A stretch of 64,000 nucleotides of DNA from JAFEBO01 sp050730655 (lineage in GTDB: Bacteria > Planctomycetota > Phycisphaerae > Phycisphaerales > UBA1924): assembly GCA_050730655.1 (NCBI GenBank), contig JBOHNL010000014.1, positions 124,001 to 188,000 of the forward strand, read 5' to 3'. This document shows, in pieces, positions 40,337-48,235 of this stretch (its first letter is position 1; each line of letters starts with the position of its first letter). Below the pieces are notes generated by a model. That model had not been told where the DNA came from, did not search any database, and saw only the letters and a program-made list of their open reading frames with translations. The translations under genes and the position numbers were made by a program.

Positions 40337-42274
40337 ATGCTTGTCACCGAAAGTCGCCCCCCACGCAATCTGAAGTGGTACCACGCCGGGCCCTTGCTCT
40401 TCGGCGATTGGGGGACCAGCCGGCTTTACGTCCTCGGGCTTGCGTTCTACTACACCGCTCACGCCTCGGTTCTCTATCTCGGCGCGATGTCGCTCATCAT
40501 GGCGGCGGTCGCCTGGGCGTACACGGTGGTCTGCCGCTGCTTTCCGGATGGTGGCGGCGTCTATTCCGCCGCGCGGCGGCTGAGCCCGACGCTTGCCGTG
40601 CTGGGTGCGACGCTGCTGCTTTGCGACTACATCGTGACGGCGGCACTTTCGGGGATCGAGGCGTTTCACTATCTCGGGGTCGGTTCGGCGAAGGTCGTGA
40701 TCATTTCCGTGGCGGCGATTGGGCTCATCGGCGTCGTCAACTGGTTAGGCGCCCGCAACGCCGGCCGTCTCGCGCTTGTCATCGCGGTGCTTTCGATCGG
40801 TCTTTCTGCCATTATCGCGATTCTGTGCCTGCCGTGGCTTCCCGCCGGCATTCAACGCGTGAGCTTGCACGATGGCGGGCAGAGTTCGCCGTGGCAGATG
40901 TGGGAGTCGCTGGTTCGAATCGTGCTCGCGCTGTCCGGACTTGAAGCGGTGGCGAACATGACCGGCCTCATGAAGGCGCCGGTGGAGAAGACGGCCAAGC
41001 GCACGATCTGGCCGGTGCTCTGCGAGGTTGTACTGCTAAACCTCATCTTCGGCATTGCGCTGAGCGCGATGCCCGCTCTACAGAATCGCACGGTTCCAGA
41101 CTACGTCCACTACGAGCGCGTAGAAGGGCTTTCGCCCGAAAATGTTCCGGCGGAGGTGAAGGAATACCGCGACACCGCCATGAAGCTTGTGGCCACCGAA
41201 ACCGCGACGCGCCAATTCGGCGAGCGCACCGGGCAGGTTTTCGGGATCATCACGGGCATCATCTTCGGGCTTTTGCTGCTTTCGGCGGTGAACACAGCGG
41301 TGATGGCGATGGTCTCGGTGCAGTATTCGCTTGCTCAGGATGGTGAACTACCCAGAATTGCCGCGAGGCTGAACTACTCGGGCGTGCCATGGGTGCCCTT
41401 GATTATCGCCTGCGCTGCGCCGGCGTTTTTGCTCATGCTCGAGGCGGATGTCAAAGCGTTGGGCGAGCTGTACGCGATCGGCGTGGTGGGGGCGATCACG
41501 ATCAACCTGTTCTCCTGCGCCGCGAACAAGAAGCTCTCGATCGGCAAATATGAGCGGATAGGCCTTTGGGCGCTCGCGGGTCTGATGGCGATCATCTTCA
41601 TGACGATCGTCGTTGCCAAGCCGAACGCCACGATCTTCGCCGGCGTGATCGTGACGGCAGTGCTGATCACGCGATTCTTTATGCGGGTTCGTGCGAGGCG
41701 GATTGCCGCCAGCCCGCTTCCCGAGCCGACACTTGGGTGGATCGCGCAGCTCCGCGATCAGCCGGTCATGCCCGGGCCTGGGCCGCGAATCATGCTGGCC
41801 GCGAGAGGACGAGATCAGGCGGCGTATGCCATCGACATGGCCAAGCGTCGAAAGGCGACGCTGTTTGCAATTTACGTGCGCACGCTGCGGCTGATGGACA
41901 TGGTCCCGGGTCAGGTTCCCAAGATCGAGGACGATCCGGAGGGCCAAGCCGCGCTGGGCACTGCCGCTATCCTGGCGCGCGAAGCGAACATTCCGTTTGT
42001 GCCGATCTACGTCACGAGCAGCGACGTGATGAGCGAGATTCTGGATTACACCGTGACGTTTGGTTGCGACACGTTGATCATGGGTAAGAGCCAGCGGACG
42101 CCCTTCAGCCGCGCGGTGATCGGCGACGTCGTTGCCCGGGTCGCGGAGAATCTGCCCGAGGGCGTCTCACTCCTGACGCGGGCGCCGGGGCCGTTCGAAC
42201 ACGCGGAAGAAGTGAAGCCGGCGAACGGTGCGCATAAAGAGGCGGAGTCCTTCAAGGACGACCAGGAAACATGA
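40337..42274 (+). CDS. APC-family permease with C-terminal universal-stress domain
   Basis: A 645-residue protein. Residues about 1-460 are an amino acid-polyamine-organocation permease with about twelve helices (FPDGGGVYSAARRLSP is the family helix-1/2 region, with a long extracytoplasmic loop at about 250-300). After it comes a soluble domain (490-630) with UspA text: IMLAARGRDQAAYAIDMAKRRKATLFAIYVRTL and CDTLIMGKSQRTPFSRAVIGDVVARVAENLPEGVSLL. APC-Usp fusions are known in bacteria; the Usp part may sense nucleotides and gate transport (inference). Substrate unknown. Its stop overlaps the next start (ATGA). Confidence 0.92.
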   Translation: MLVTESRPPRNLKWYHAGPLLFGDWGTSRLYVLGLAFYYTAHASVLYLGAMSLIMAAVAWAYTVVCRCFPDGGGVYSAARRLSPTLAVLGATLLLCDYIVTAALSGIEAFHYLGVGSAKVVIISVAAIGLIGVVNWLGARNAGRLALVIAVLSIGLSAIIAILCLPWLPAGIQRVSLHDGGQSSPWQMWESLVRIVLALSGLEAVANMTGLMKAPVEKTAKRTIWPVLCEVVLLNLIFGIALSAMPALQNRTVPDYVHYERVEGLSPENVPAEVKEYRDTAMKLVATETATRQFGERTGQVFGIITGIIFGLLLLSAVNTAVMAMVSVQYSLAQDGELPRIAARLNYSGVPWVPLIIACAAPAFLLMLEADVKALGELYAIGVVGAITINLFSCAANKKLSIGKYERIGLWALAGLMAIIFMTIVVAKPNATIFAGVIVTAVLITRFFMRVRARRIAASPLPEPTLGWIAQLRDQPVMPGPGPRIMLAARGRDQAAYAIDMAKRRKATLFAIYVRTLRLMDMVPGQVPKIEDDPEGQAALGTAAILAREANIPFVPIYVTSSDVMSEILDYTVTFGCDTLIMGKSQRTPFSRAVIGDVVARVAENLPEGVSLLTRAPGPFEHAEEVKPANGAHKEAESFKDDQET

Positions 42275-42696
42275 CCGAGGCCGCGTTTCGCAAACTCGCG
42301 CTTTCCTTGCCGCAGGTGACCGAGAGTTCGCATCTGGGTCGCGCCGACTTTCGCATCAAGAAGAAGATTTTCGCGACATTGCCGTTCGAGGGCGACGAGG
42401 ATGCGAAGGGCAATGTTCCCGGCGGCGTCGGTGTGCTGAAGCTGACGCTCGAACAGCAGGACGCGTTTGTCGAGGCATCCCCTGCATGCTTTGAGCCCGT
42501 TCCCGGCGGATGGGGGCGGCAGGGGCACACGCGCGTGCTCTTGCGAAAGGCCACGCGAGAAGTTGTTCTAAGGGCGATGCGTGAAGCTTGGCGGAACACC
42601 GCCGGGAAGCGAATGTCCACTTTGCTCATGCCCGAGGAGCCAGGCAATCGTGCTGGCGCGCAAAGAGAAAAGCCGCGGCGATTGCCGCGGCCTTGA
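42271..42696 (+). CDS. MmcQ/YjbR-family protein
   Basis: A 141-residue protein of the MmcQ/YjbR (DUF419-like) fold: TEAAFRKLALSLPQVTESSHLGRADFRIKKKIFATLP, a central PACFEPVPGGWGRQGHTRVLL, then VVLRAMREAWRNTAGKR. Members are thought to bind DNA or nucleotides; function unproven. Translationally coupled to the APC-Usp gene by a four-base overlap. Its last about ten codons (EKPRRLPRP) lie in the hairpin that ends the convergent gene at 42721. Confidence 0.86.
   Translation: MTEAAFRKLALSLPQVTESSHLGRADFRIKKKIFATLPFEGDEDAKGNVPGGVGVLKLTLEQQDAFVEASPACFEPVPGGWGRQGHTRVLLRKATREVVLRAMREAWRNTAGKRMSTLLMPEEPGNRAGAQREKPRRLPRP
42661..42691 (-). terminator. terminator of the PEP-CTERM-type gene, inside a convergent gene end
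   Basis: Perfect 8-bp stem GCCGCGGC (42672-42679 and 42684-42691) with a four-base loop, followed on the minus strand by TTTTCTCTTTG. The stem lies inside the coding end of the plus-strand gene that stops at 42696. Confidence 0.75.
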
Positions 42697-42720
42697 TTGC
42701 CAGGAAAGGTTGGGATCGAC

Positions 42721-43323
42721 TTACGCCCGCTTGCGGCGGCGTGCGCCGAAGCAGATTCCGCACGCTGCGAGCGAGAGCGGTGCGGCGCTCGGGACGAGCA
42801 GCTTGTCCGAGCCGCCATCAACGAAGCCGCGGTAGCGGAGGGCGAGCGAATCGTCGCCGGTGCCCAGGAAGTTCGACGCCGTGCGGGTGGAGGCGTCGCT
42901 CGCCGTGATATTGAACACAAAGGTCGCGCTGGCACCGATCGCGATTCCGCCGTTCGGCGAGCCGCCGCCAAGCCAGTTGCCGCCGAGAGCCGCGCCGGCA
43001 TCGAACGTGCCGTACGGGGAGGCGCTCACGTTGGTCATTCCGACAAAGTTGGCGTTGGTCTTGGAAAAGAGCGACGCGGTTGCGCCCGGGTCGGCGCTGA
43101 CGATGTCGAAAGCGAATCCGGTGAGTTTGCCGCCGTTGGCGACGGGTGAGATGTTGGTGAGCGATATGGTGAGCTTGCCCAGCGAGCCGGAGACGAACGA
43201 ATAGCTCATCGATCCGTCGACGGCTCCGAGCGCGCCGGTCTTGCTGAACTGAATCATGTCTGCCTGCGCGAATGAGGCGGAGGCAACAGCGGTCATGATG
43301 GCGATGCGGATGCTGGTTTTCAC
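42721..43323 (-). CDS. secreted protein with PEP-CTERM-like sorting tail
   Basis: A 200-residue exported protein. GTG start (43323) with AGGAA nine bases upstream, then a signal peptide (IAIMTAVASASFAQA). The body is Gly/Ser/Thr/Ala-rich beta-strand text (SLGKLTISLTNISPVANGGKLTGFAFDI, then GGGSPNGGIAIGASATFVFNIT). The C-terminus is VPSAAPLSLAACGICFGARRRKRA-like: a PEP-CTERM-style signal (Pro near the start, hydrophobic stretch, Arg-rich end) used for exosortase-mediated attachment. Sorted surface protein of unknown binding. It shares a divergent promoter region with the next PEP-CTERM-type gene. Confidence 0.85.
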   Translation of the reverse strand: MKTSIRIAIMTAVASASFAQADMIQFSKTGALGAVDGSMSYSFVSGSLGKLTISLTNISPVANGGKLTGFAFDIVSADPGATASLFSKTNANFVGMTNVSASPYGTFDAGAALGGNWLGGGSPNGGIAIGASATFVFNITASDASTRTASNFLGTGDDSLALRYRGFVDGGSDKLLVPSAAPLSLAACGICFGARRRKRA

Positions 43324-43728
43324 TGTTCGTTCCTGTGCCGAGGTCCCCGGTCGGCGGCCGCAACTCAAATGTCCGTTACAAACAGCGAGGGAACCTCTCA
43401 ATTACGCTCTGAGGAGGCCAAGGCGAGAAGAACATGCCATCAAACCCCGCCTGCTCCGCATAGACAGAATGGAATTGGCGCGATGCCCGTCCCATAAACA
43501 ACGACTCGAAACAACTGTTTTGGGGGAATTACCTCATTGCCGCACACGAGATGCATTTGGGGGGTCGGGGGAAATCCCTCAATTTCACGTACCCTTTCAG
43601 TTATTTTCCGGAACCGGATTGTGCCGAGCACGCTATGTGGATAAGGTAGCGGTGAAGTTTCCGCTTCCGGAGGTTTCCGCCCTCCGTTATGAAGATTGGG
43701 TTTAGGGATTGGAGTAGGGAGAAAGAAA
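43324..43728. other. 405-bp divergent region between two PEP-CTERM-type genes
   Basis: No gene. A good place for two promoters and a shared control site. A TTTCCGGAA palindrome lies at about 43610 and related GAAGTTTCCGCTTCCGGAGGTTTCCG text near 43650-43680, but no convincing sigma-54 box was found. Function cannot be assigned. Confidence 0.5.
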
Positions 43729-44460
43729 ATGCAGAAGAATGTGTTGGCGTTAGCCGCATTGGCGGCTGGTTTAGTCGTTACGTCGCCCGCGAACGCGGCT
43801 GTGACGTATTCATTCACTTCCGGAGGTCTGGGCGCGTCGGTTGAGTTTTCAACACTCGGCACGGACCTCATCGTTCGGCTGACAAACACCGGCACTGCCG
43901 ATGTGCTTGTCCCGACGGACGTGCTAACGGCCGTCTATTTCAAGGTTTCCGGTGCCGCGCTCTCGCTGACGCGGACAAGCGCAAAACTGGCGGCGGGCTC
44001 CTCGGTGGTGGGCACTTTGCCCAGCCCCGCGACCGATCCGGGTGCTGATGGCGTCGGCGGCGAGTGGGCGTACACCCCAATCGTCGGACCGCACAGCACC
44101 GGCTACGGCATCAGCTCGACGGGCGTCGGCCTCTTTGGTCCGGGAGATACCTTCCCCGGCGCCAATTTGCAGGGCCCCGCGTCTCCCGACGGCGTGCAGT
44201 ATGGCATCGTTTCGGCGAGTGACAACCCCGCGACCGGCAACGGCGGAATCAGCGGCAGCGCATTCATCAACAACTCCGTCGTCTTCGTCTTGGGCGGCCT
44301 GCCGGTCGGCTTCGACCTGTCGCGTCTCGGAGACAACGTCTGGTTCCAGTATGGAACGGCGCTCGATGAGCCTGAATACGAAGGCCACATTCCCGCGCCG
44401 GGCTCGTTGGCGCTCCTCGGTCTCGGCGGCTTGATCGCAAGCCGTCGCCGCCGGTCGTAA
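43729..44460 (+). CDS. secreted protein with PEP-CTERM sorting signal
   Basis: A 243-residue exported protein. Signal peptide at residues 1-23 (LALAALAAGLVVTSPANA). The body is beta-strand-like with many Gly/Thr/Ser. The C-terminus reads IPAPGSLALLGLGGL then ASRRRRS, a textbook PEP-CTERM signal (Pro-x-Pro, Leu/Gly-rich helix, Arg cluster). Such proteins are cut and anchored by exosortase, often together with exopolysaccharide. Start at 43729, after GGAG and GGGAGAAAG. Followed by a perfect palindromic terminator. Confidence 0.92.
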   Translation: MQKNVLALAALAAGLVVTSPANAAVTYSFTSGGLGASVEFSTLGTDLIVRLTNTGTADVLVPTDVLTAVYFKVSGAALSLTRTSAKLAAGSSVVGTLPSPATDPGADGVGGEWAYTPIVGPHSTGYGISSTGVGLFGPGDTFPGANLQGPASPDGVQYGIVSASDNPATGNGGISGSAFINNSVVFVLGGLPVGFDLSRLGDNVWFQYGTALDEPEYEGHIPAPGSLALLGLGGLIASRRRRS

Positions 44461-44490
44461 TTCGAATCCCCTCAAACCAAGTTTGAAAAG

Positions 44491-44516
44491 AAGGCCCGGA
44501 CAATTGTCCGGGCCTT
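44491..44516. terminator. perfect 26-bp palindromic bidirectional terminator
   Basis: AAGGCCCGGACAA and TTGTCCGGGCCTT form a stem with no loop bases left over. A short T-run follows on the plus strand (TTTTC) and the A-run of the left side (GAAAAG) gives one on the minus strand. It sits between two convergent stops (44460 and 44543) and can serve both. Confidence 0.88.
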
Positions 44517-44542
44517 TTCATTTCGCCTCTCGATTTTTCTGC

Positions 44543-45715
44543 TCAGGGACAGATGAGGTCGTTGTACGCGACGACAAACACGGTGAAGTCCGCGTCGTCC
44601 ACCAGCCCGTCTTTGTTGATATCCGCCGGGCAGCCGGCCGGCATCGAGTGATCGGCACAGTCGAGGATGTTGTAGCCGACGACAAAGCTGAGGAAATCCG
44701 CATCGTCCACGAATCCATCGTGATTCATGTCGGCTGGGCAAGTGTTGGTGTTCAGCTTGTCGATCAGAAGCATGGTGGCATTTTCGCCCGCGGCATTTAC
44801 GCCGGAGACCGTTCCTGTCAGAAGAATAGTTCCTTCGCCAGTCTTTCCCTGCGTGTAGCCGCGGAGATGATCGCCCAGCGTATCGACCACGACGGCTTCA
44901 TCAAACGCCGGCAGATAGACGCCCGAGGTTTCTCCTCCAACACCGAAATAGCCGCTCGAAGCAAAGACCGTTGTTGTCAGCGCGACAGGGTCCAGCATCA
45001 ACATGCGTTCTCCGGTCGCTGCCGAATTGTCGTCGAGCTTGACGAAGACCTTGCCCGCCTTTCCGGGTGAAAATCCGACAACGGTCGCCGTCGAAAGATT
45101 CGGGGTGACGAGCATCGCTTCGGTTGGAGCCGAAGAAAGGCGGGATCCATCGGCACTCAAAGGAAGCCGCACCACGACCGCCTGATTTCCCTGCGCGCCT
45201 CCGAGCAGCAGGCTTTTCGTCTGCGGCTCGTAGTACATTCGCCTGTAGGTGCGAGTCGGCGAATACGGCGCGCTGCCGCCCACATTCAACAGATCATGCG
45301 TCGCGCCGCCTGAGTCGATGTACGAGATTTTTCCGACACGCAGGAAGTAGATCCGCCCGTTTCCGTCTGGCGCCGCGAGCATCGCGTCTTTCGAACCGGT
45401 AAACGGAATGTCCGCCCCGGCGCCGCTTGAATCGACCAGCGTGAGAACGCTCATGCCCGCTGCGGGGGTGCGCACGACGACGATTCGATTGCGGAATGAA
45501 TCAAATGCGCCGTCCCCGGTCATGCTGTGGCCCGTGTAGATGCTCGTCGCGGCGGGCGGCGACCACGTGAGGCGGACGATGGCCGGCTGATCCACGTTCG
45601 CGACGCGACCGATCTGCGTCACGAGGTATCCGTCGCCGATCGTGAAACCGCCGAGCGATGGGAGCGATGCGAGTGCCGAAACGAGTGCCGCGGCAGAGAT
45701 TCTCAGATGGCGCAT
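44543..45715 (-). CDS. secreted protein with dockerin-like calcium-binding C-terminus
   Basis: A 390-residue exported protein. Signal peptide (about 1-22). The body is Gly/Ser/Thr-rich with repeated short strands (SIYTGHSMTGDGAFDSFRNRIVVV onward) and resembles beta-propeller-like repeats, unproven. The last about 65 residues carry two calcium loops CPADMNHDGFVDDADF and CPADINKDGLVDDADF and end NDLICP. This module recurs in the proteins at 45822, 46845, 48236 and 10034. It may mediate assembly or surface attachment (inference from dockerin similarity). Confidence 0.87.
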   Translation of the reverse strand: MRHLRISAAALVSALASLPSLGGFTIGDGYLVTQIGRVANVDQPAIVRLTWSPPAATSIYTGHSMTGDGAFDSFRNRIVVVRTPAAGMSVLTLVDSSGAGADIPFTGSKDAMLAAPDGNGRIYFLRVGKISYIDSGGATHDLLNVGGSAPYSPTRTYRRMYYEPQTKSLLLGGAQGNQAVVVRLPLSADGSRLSSAPTEAMLVTPNLSTATVVGFSPGKAGKVFVKLDDNSAATGERMLMLDPVALTTTVFASSGYFGVGGETSGVYLPAFDEAVVVDTLGDHLRGYTQGKTGEGTILLTGTVSGVNAAGENATMLLIDKLNTNTCPADMNHDGFVDDADFLSFVVGYNILDCADHSMPAGCPADINKDGLVDDADFTVFVVAYNDLICP

Positions 45716-45821
45716 GGATGGACCTCCGTTCCGTCAGTGTGACGGCTCGGAGGTGCGAGGCTAAGTCTTCTTCTGCGAACGTTCGGAAAATCGGCGTTCC
45801 CCGGTTCGAGGGGCGCATGTT

Positions 45822-46631
45822 TTATGGACAGAGAAGTTGGTTGTAGGCGGAGATGAACAGCGTGAAATCAGAATCATCGACAAACCCATCGTGGTTCGCA
45901 TCCGCCGGACAACCCGCGGGCATTGTCGGATCGGCGCAGTCGAGAATGTTGTAGCCGGTGACAAACAGCGTGAAGTCCGCATCGTCCACGAAGCCGTCAT
46001 GGTTGATGTCTGAGGGGCAACCGCCCGGCCCTCCGCCGTATTGCAGGTGATCGACTTCCAGACCGCCACTGCTGTGACGAATTCGGATGGCCTGGATGCC
46101 TTGGTCGTACACAACGCCAAAGAAACGATCCTCGGCCGTGGTGCCGTTGTTCGAACCATCGCCCACTTGCGCGACGACGGTGCCGAGAGACGCTCCGGCT
46201 GCGTTGTACGCCTCGAAGGTCACGGTGGTGTTCGAGCCGCCGTCGGTCCAGACGATTCCGGCGTGCGTCGGCAACGAGCCGAGCACCGCAGCGTTAAATG
46301 TGAACCGGATGTCGGGCGTGCTACTGAAGAACGAATCCCCGTTGAGTCCTGACCCGTCGATCGTGCCGTCGTCGCAGTCGACCGAGTCGTGAATGGCAGG
46401 CCCAAAGACCACACTTGTTACGCCCCCATGATCGGCGGAGACGCCCGGGACGTTGAAGAGGTGATCCTCGAATGTCTCGAGATGAAAATACTGGAGCGCA
46501 AGCCCGTTGAAAGGGCTATCGCTGAAGCACAGATAGGGCGTGGGGCCCAAAAAAGTTTGTGCATGCGCGCTCGTGTTGAGCAGGGCGAAGCCGGTCAACC
46601 CGACAAGAACTGCCACGACGCGATGGAACAT
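45822..46631 (-). CDS. secreted protein with dockerin-like C-terminus
   Basis: A 269-residue exported protein. Signal peptide ends AHAQ. The body has Phe/Tyr-rich strand text (YLCFSDSPFNGLALQYFHLETFEDHLF) and Asp-rich stretches, ending in SSGGLEVDHLQYGGG. The C-terminal about 65 residues hold two loops CPSDINHDGFVDDADF and CPADANHDGFVDDSDF and end NQLLCP. The central part resembles a carbohydrate- or lectin-like beta-sandwich only in general composition. Same strand and same tail as its neighbours, about 100 bases from the next. Confidence 0.86.
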   Translation of the reverse strand: MFHRVVAVLVGLTGFALLNTSAHAQTFLGPTPYLCFSDSPFNGLALQYFHLETFEDHLFNVPGVSADHGGVTSVVFGPAIHDSVDCDDGTIDGSGLNGDSFFSSTPDIRFTFNAAVLGSLPTHAGIVWTDGGSNTTVTFEAYNAAGASLGTVVAQVGDGSNNGTTAEDRFFGVVYDQGIQAIRIRHSSGGLEVDHLQYGGGPGGCPSDINHDGFVDDADFTLFVTGYNILDCADPTMPAGCPADANHDGFVDDSDFTLFISAYNQLLCP

Positions 46632-46844
46632 GAGCGCCCCCCTTGTTCGAATTGTTCAAGCGACTCCGCCAGTGACCCGCGCGCAGGCTAACACCCGGGC
46701 CGGCAGAGGCAAATGAAATCCCTGCAGCTTGCTGCAATGTTTTTCTGCGGGTGCGCCACGCGAGTCAGCCGGCGAGGCCTCCAGATTTTCAATGGACGGC
46801 TTCTGATCGCACCGGGGAAGGTGTCCTCGAACGCCAATGGGCGA

Positions 46845-47690
46845 TCAAGGGCAGAGAAGCGCGTTGTACGCGACAACAAACTGCACGAAGTCCGCATCAT
46901 CGACAAAGCCGTCGCCATTCATGTCCGCCGGGCAGCCCGGAGTCATCGTGGGGTCGGCACAGTCAAGAATGTTGTAGCCCGCGACAAAGATTGTGAAGTC
47001 CGAATCTTCGACGACGCCATCGTGATTGAAATCCGCTGGACAAGGAATGCTGTCGCCGACGGAAATGCGCAGATTGTCCATCGCCCAGGATTCGTCATCG
47101 AGATTCTGAATTCCCGGCCCCTCGATGATGAAGGTGATCACCGCACTCGAAGCAGTGTGCGCCAGATTGTGAAACTTGGGCTCGTTGTACATGTTGTACG
47201 CGCTGTCGGTGTAGTAGCCGCCGGGGCCCGAAAATCCGAGATCCTGGCGGTACGCGAGCAAAACGCCCGATGGCGCGACGTAGGACTGATCCTGCGATGG
47301 CGCGGCATTCGCAAACGACTCACGGAAAATAGTCACTCCATCGACCTGCACCCGAAGAAAGTCTCCTTCCGGATACGTGCCGGTGCCGTCGAGTGAGTCG
47401 ATCGCCGCAAACAGAAAGTCAATGTTGAGGTAACTGTGCGCCGGCAGGTTGCTCAGCGACACCGTGACAAGGTTGCCGGTGGGGCTGCGAAGAAAGTTGC
47501 CGCCGAATTGATTGCCGATCGGCCCGAGTCCCGCGTACTGCTGCACCCCCGTCAGCGTTGCAACGCCGGGCTCTATCGGCGTCAGCAGAATTCCGTTGAA
47601 ACTAGTCGAAAGAACCACCGTCTGTCCCGAGGCCGAAGAAATGGCAAGGCCCGCGGCAACCGCAAACGACGAGAGAATGAACGCACGCAT
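46845..47690 (-). CDS. secreted protein with dockerin-like C-terminus
   Basis: A 281-residue exported protein with a signal peptide (AVAAGLAISSASGQ). The body has strand-rich text (SYLNIDFLFAAIDSLDGTGTYPEGDFLRVQVDGVTIF) typical of beta-sandwich exported proteins, and a Tyr-rich region (GPGGYYTDSAYNMYNEPKFH). Calcium loops CPADFNHDGVVEDSDF and CPADMNGDGFVDDADF close the protein, which ends NALLCP. First gene of the minus-strand row downstream of the long gap at 47691-48235. Confidence 0.86.
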   Translation of the reverse strand: MRAFILSSFAVAAGLAISSASGQTVVLSTSFNGILLTPIEPGVATLTGVQQYAGLGPIGNQFGGNFLRSPTGNLVTVSLSNLPAHSYLNIDFLFAAIDSLDGTGTYPEGDFLRVQVDGVTIFRESFANAAPSQDQSYVAPSGVLLAYRQDLGFSGPGGYYTDSAYNMYNEPKFHNLAHTASSAVITFIIEGPGIQNLDDESWAMDNLRISVGDSIPCPADFNHDGVVEDSDFTIFVAGYNILDCADPTMTPGCPADMNGDGFVDDADFVQFVVAYNALLCP

Positions 47691-48235
47691 CGGAATGTTC
47701 CTTTCGAGCCCGAATGAAGCCCGGAAAAGATGGTATTCGGGCTGTCAAGGTGTTCTGCGCATTCCGAGATCATGGGAAAACGCGGGAAGAGTTGGGCGCT
47801 TCTACACATATTCGAGAGAGGTCTGACCGCGGGCAGTGTTTTTCGTTGGCAACGACCATTCACAACGGGGTCGATCGCTGCGATATGACATCGTGGCGCG
47901 TCGGACCGGATACGACGAAGCAACAGTCGAGTGGGCGGGTTCAATGCTGGGTGGGGAAAGCATCGTTTGGGACGCGACTTGCCATGACCTTGACCCGTCA
48001 CGGGAGGGAACACGTCCAGGCAATTTGGCAGCGTGCCCCTCAATTGCGTGACGCCGTCCGGCGCGGCGCAGCGCCCCGCCGACAGTCGGGCGCAACTGCG
48101 AATTCGTAACCGATCCCGTGAGCGTCTACCCAACCGAATCACCGGTTCGTGGCCATCCTTCGCAAGGCGTCAAAAGACAAGCCCGGAATTCCGGGCTTGT
48201 CTTTCTGCGATTTGCTGCTAGATCCCCGCCTGGGG
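47691..48235. other. 545-bp gene-free interval with terminator
   Basis: No gene is supported: frames present lack ribosome sites and known sequence, and the region is between two genes on the minus strand. It contains the terminator at 48173-48204 for the large gene upstream on the same strand, and must also hold the promoter of 46845. Confidence 0.6.
48173..48204. terminator. perfect 32-bp palindromic terminator
   Basis: AAAGACAAGCCCGGAA and its reverse complement TTCCGGGCTTGTCTTT, without unpaired bases. T-runs follow in both directions. It lies 31 bases after the stop (48236) of the gene at 48236-50365. Confidence 0.9.

Noticed and set aside
47714..48109. A 131-codon plus-strand frame.
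   Set aside because: No ribosome site or domain, and it is Arg/Thr/Gln-rich random-like text.
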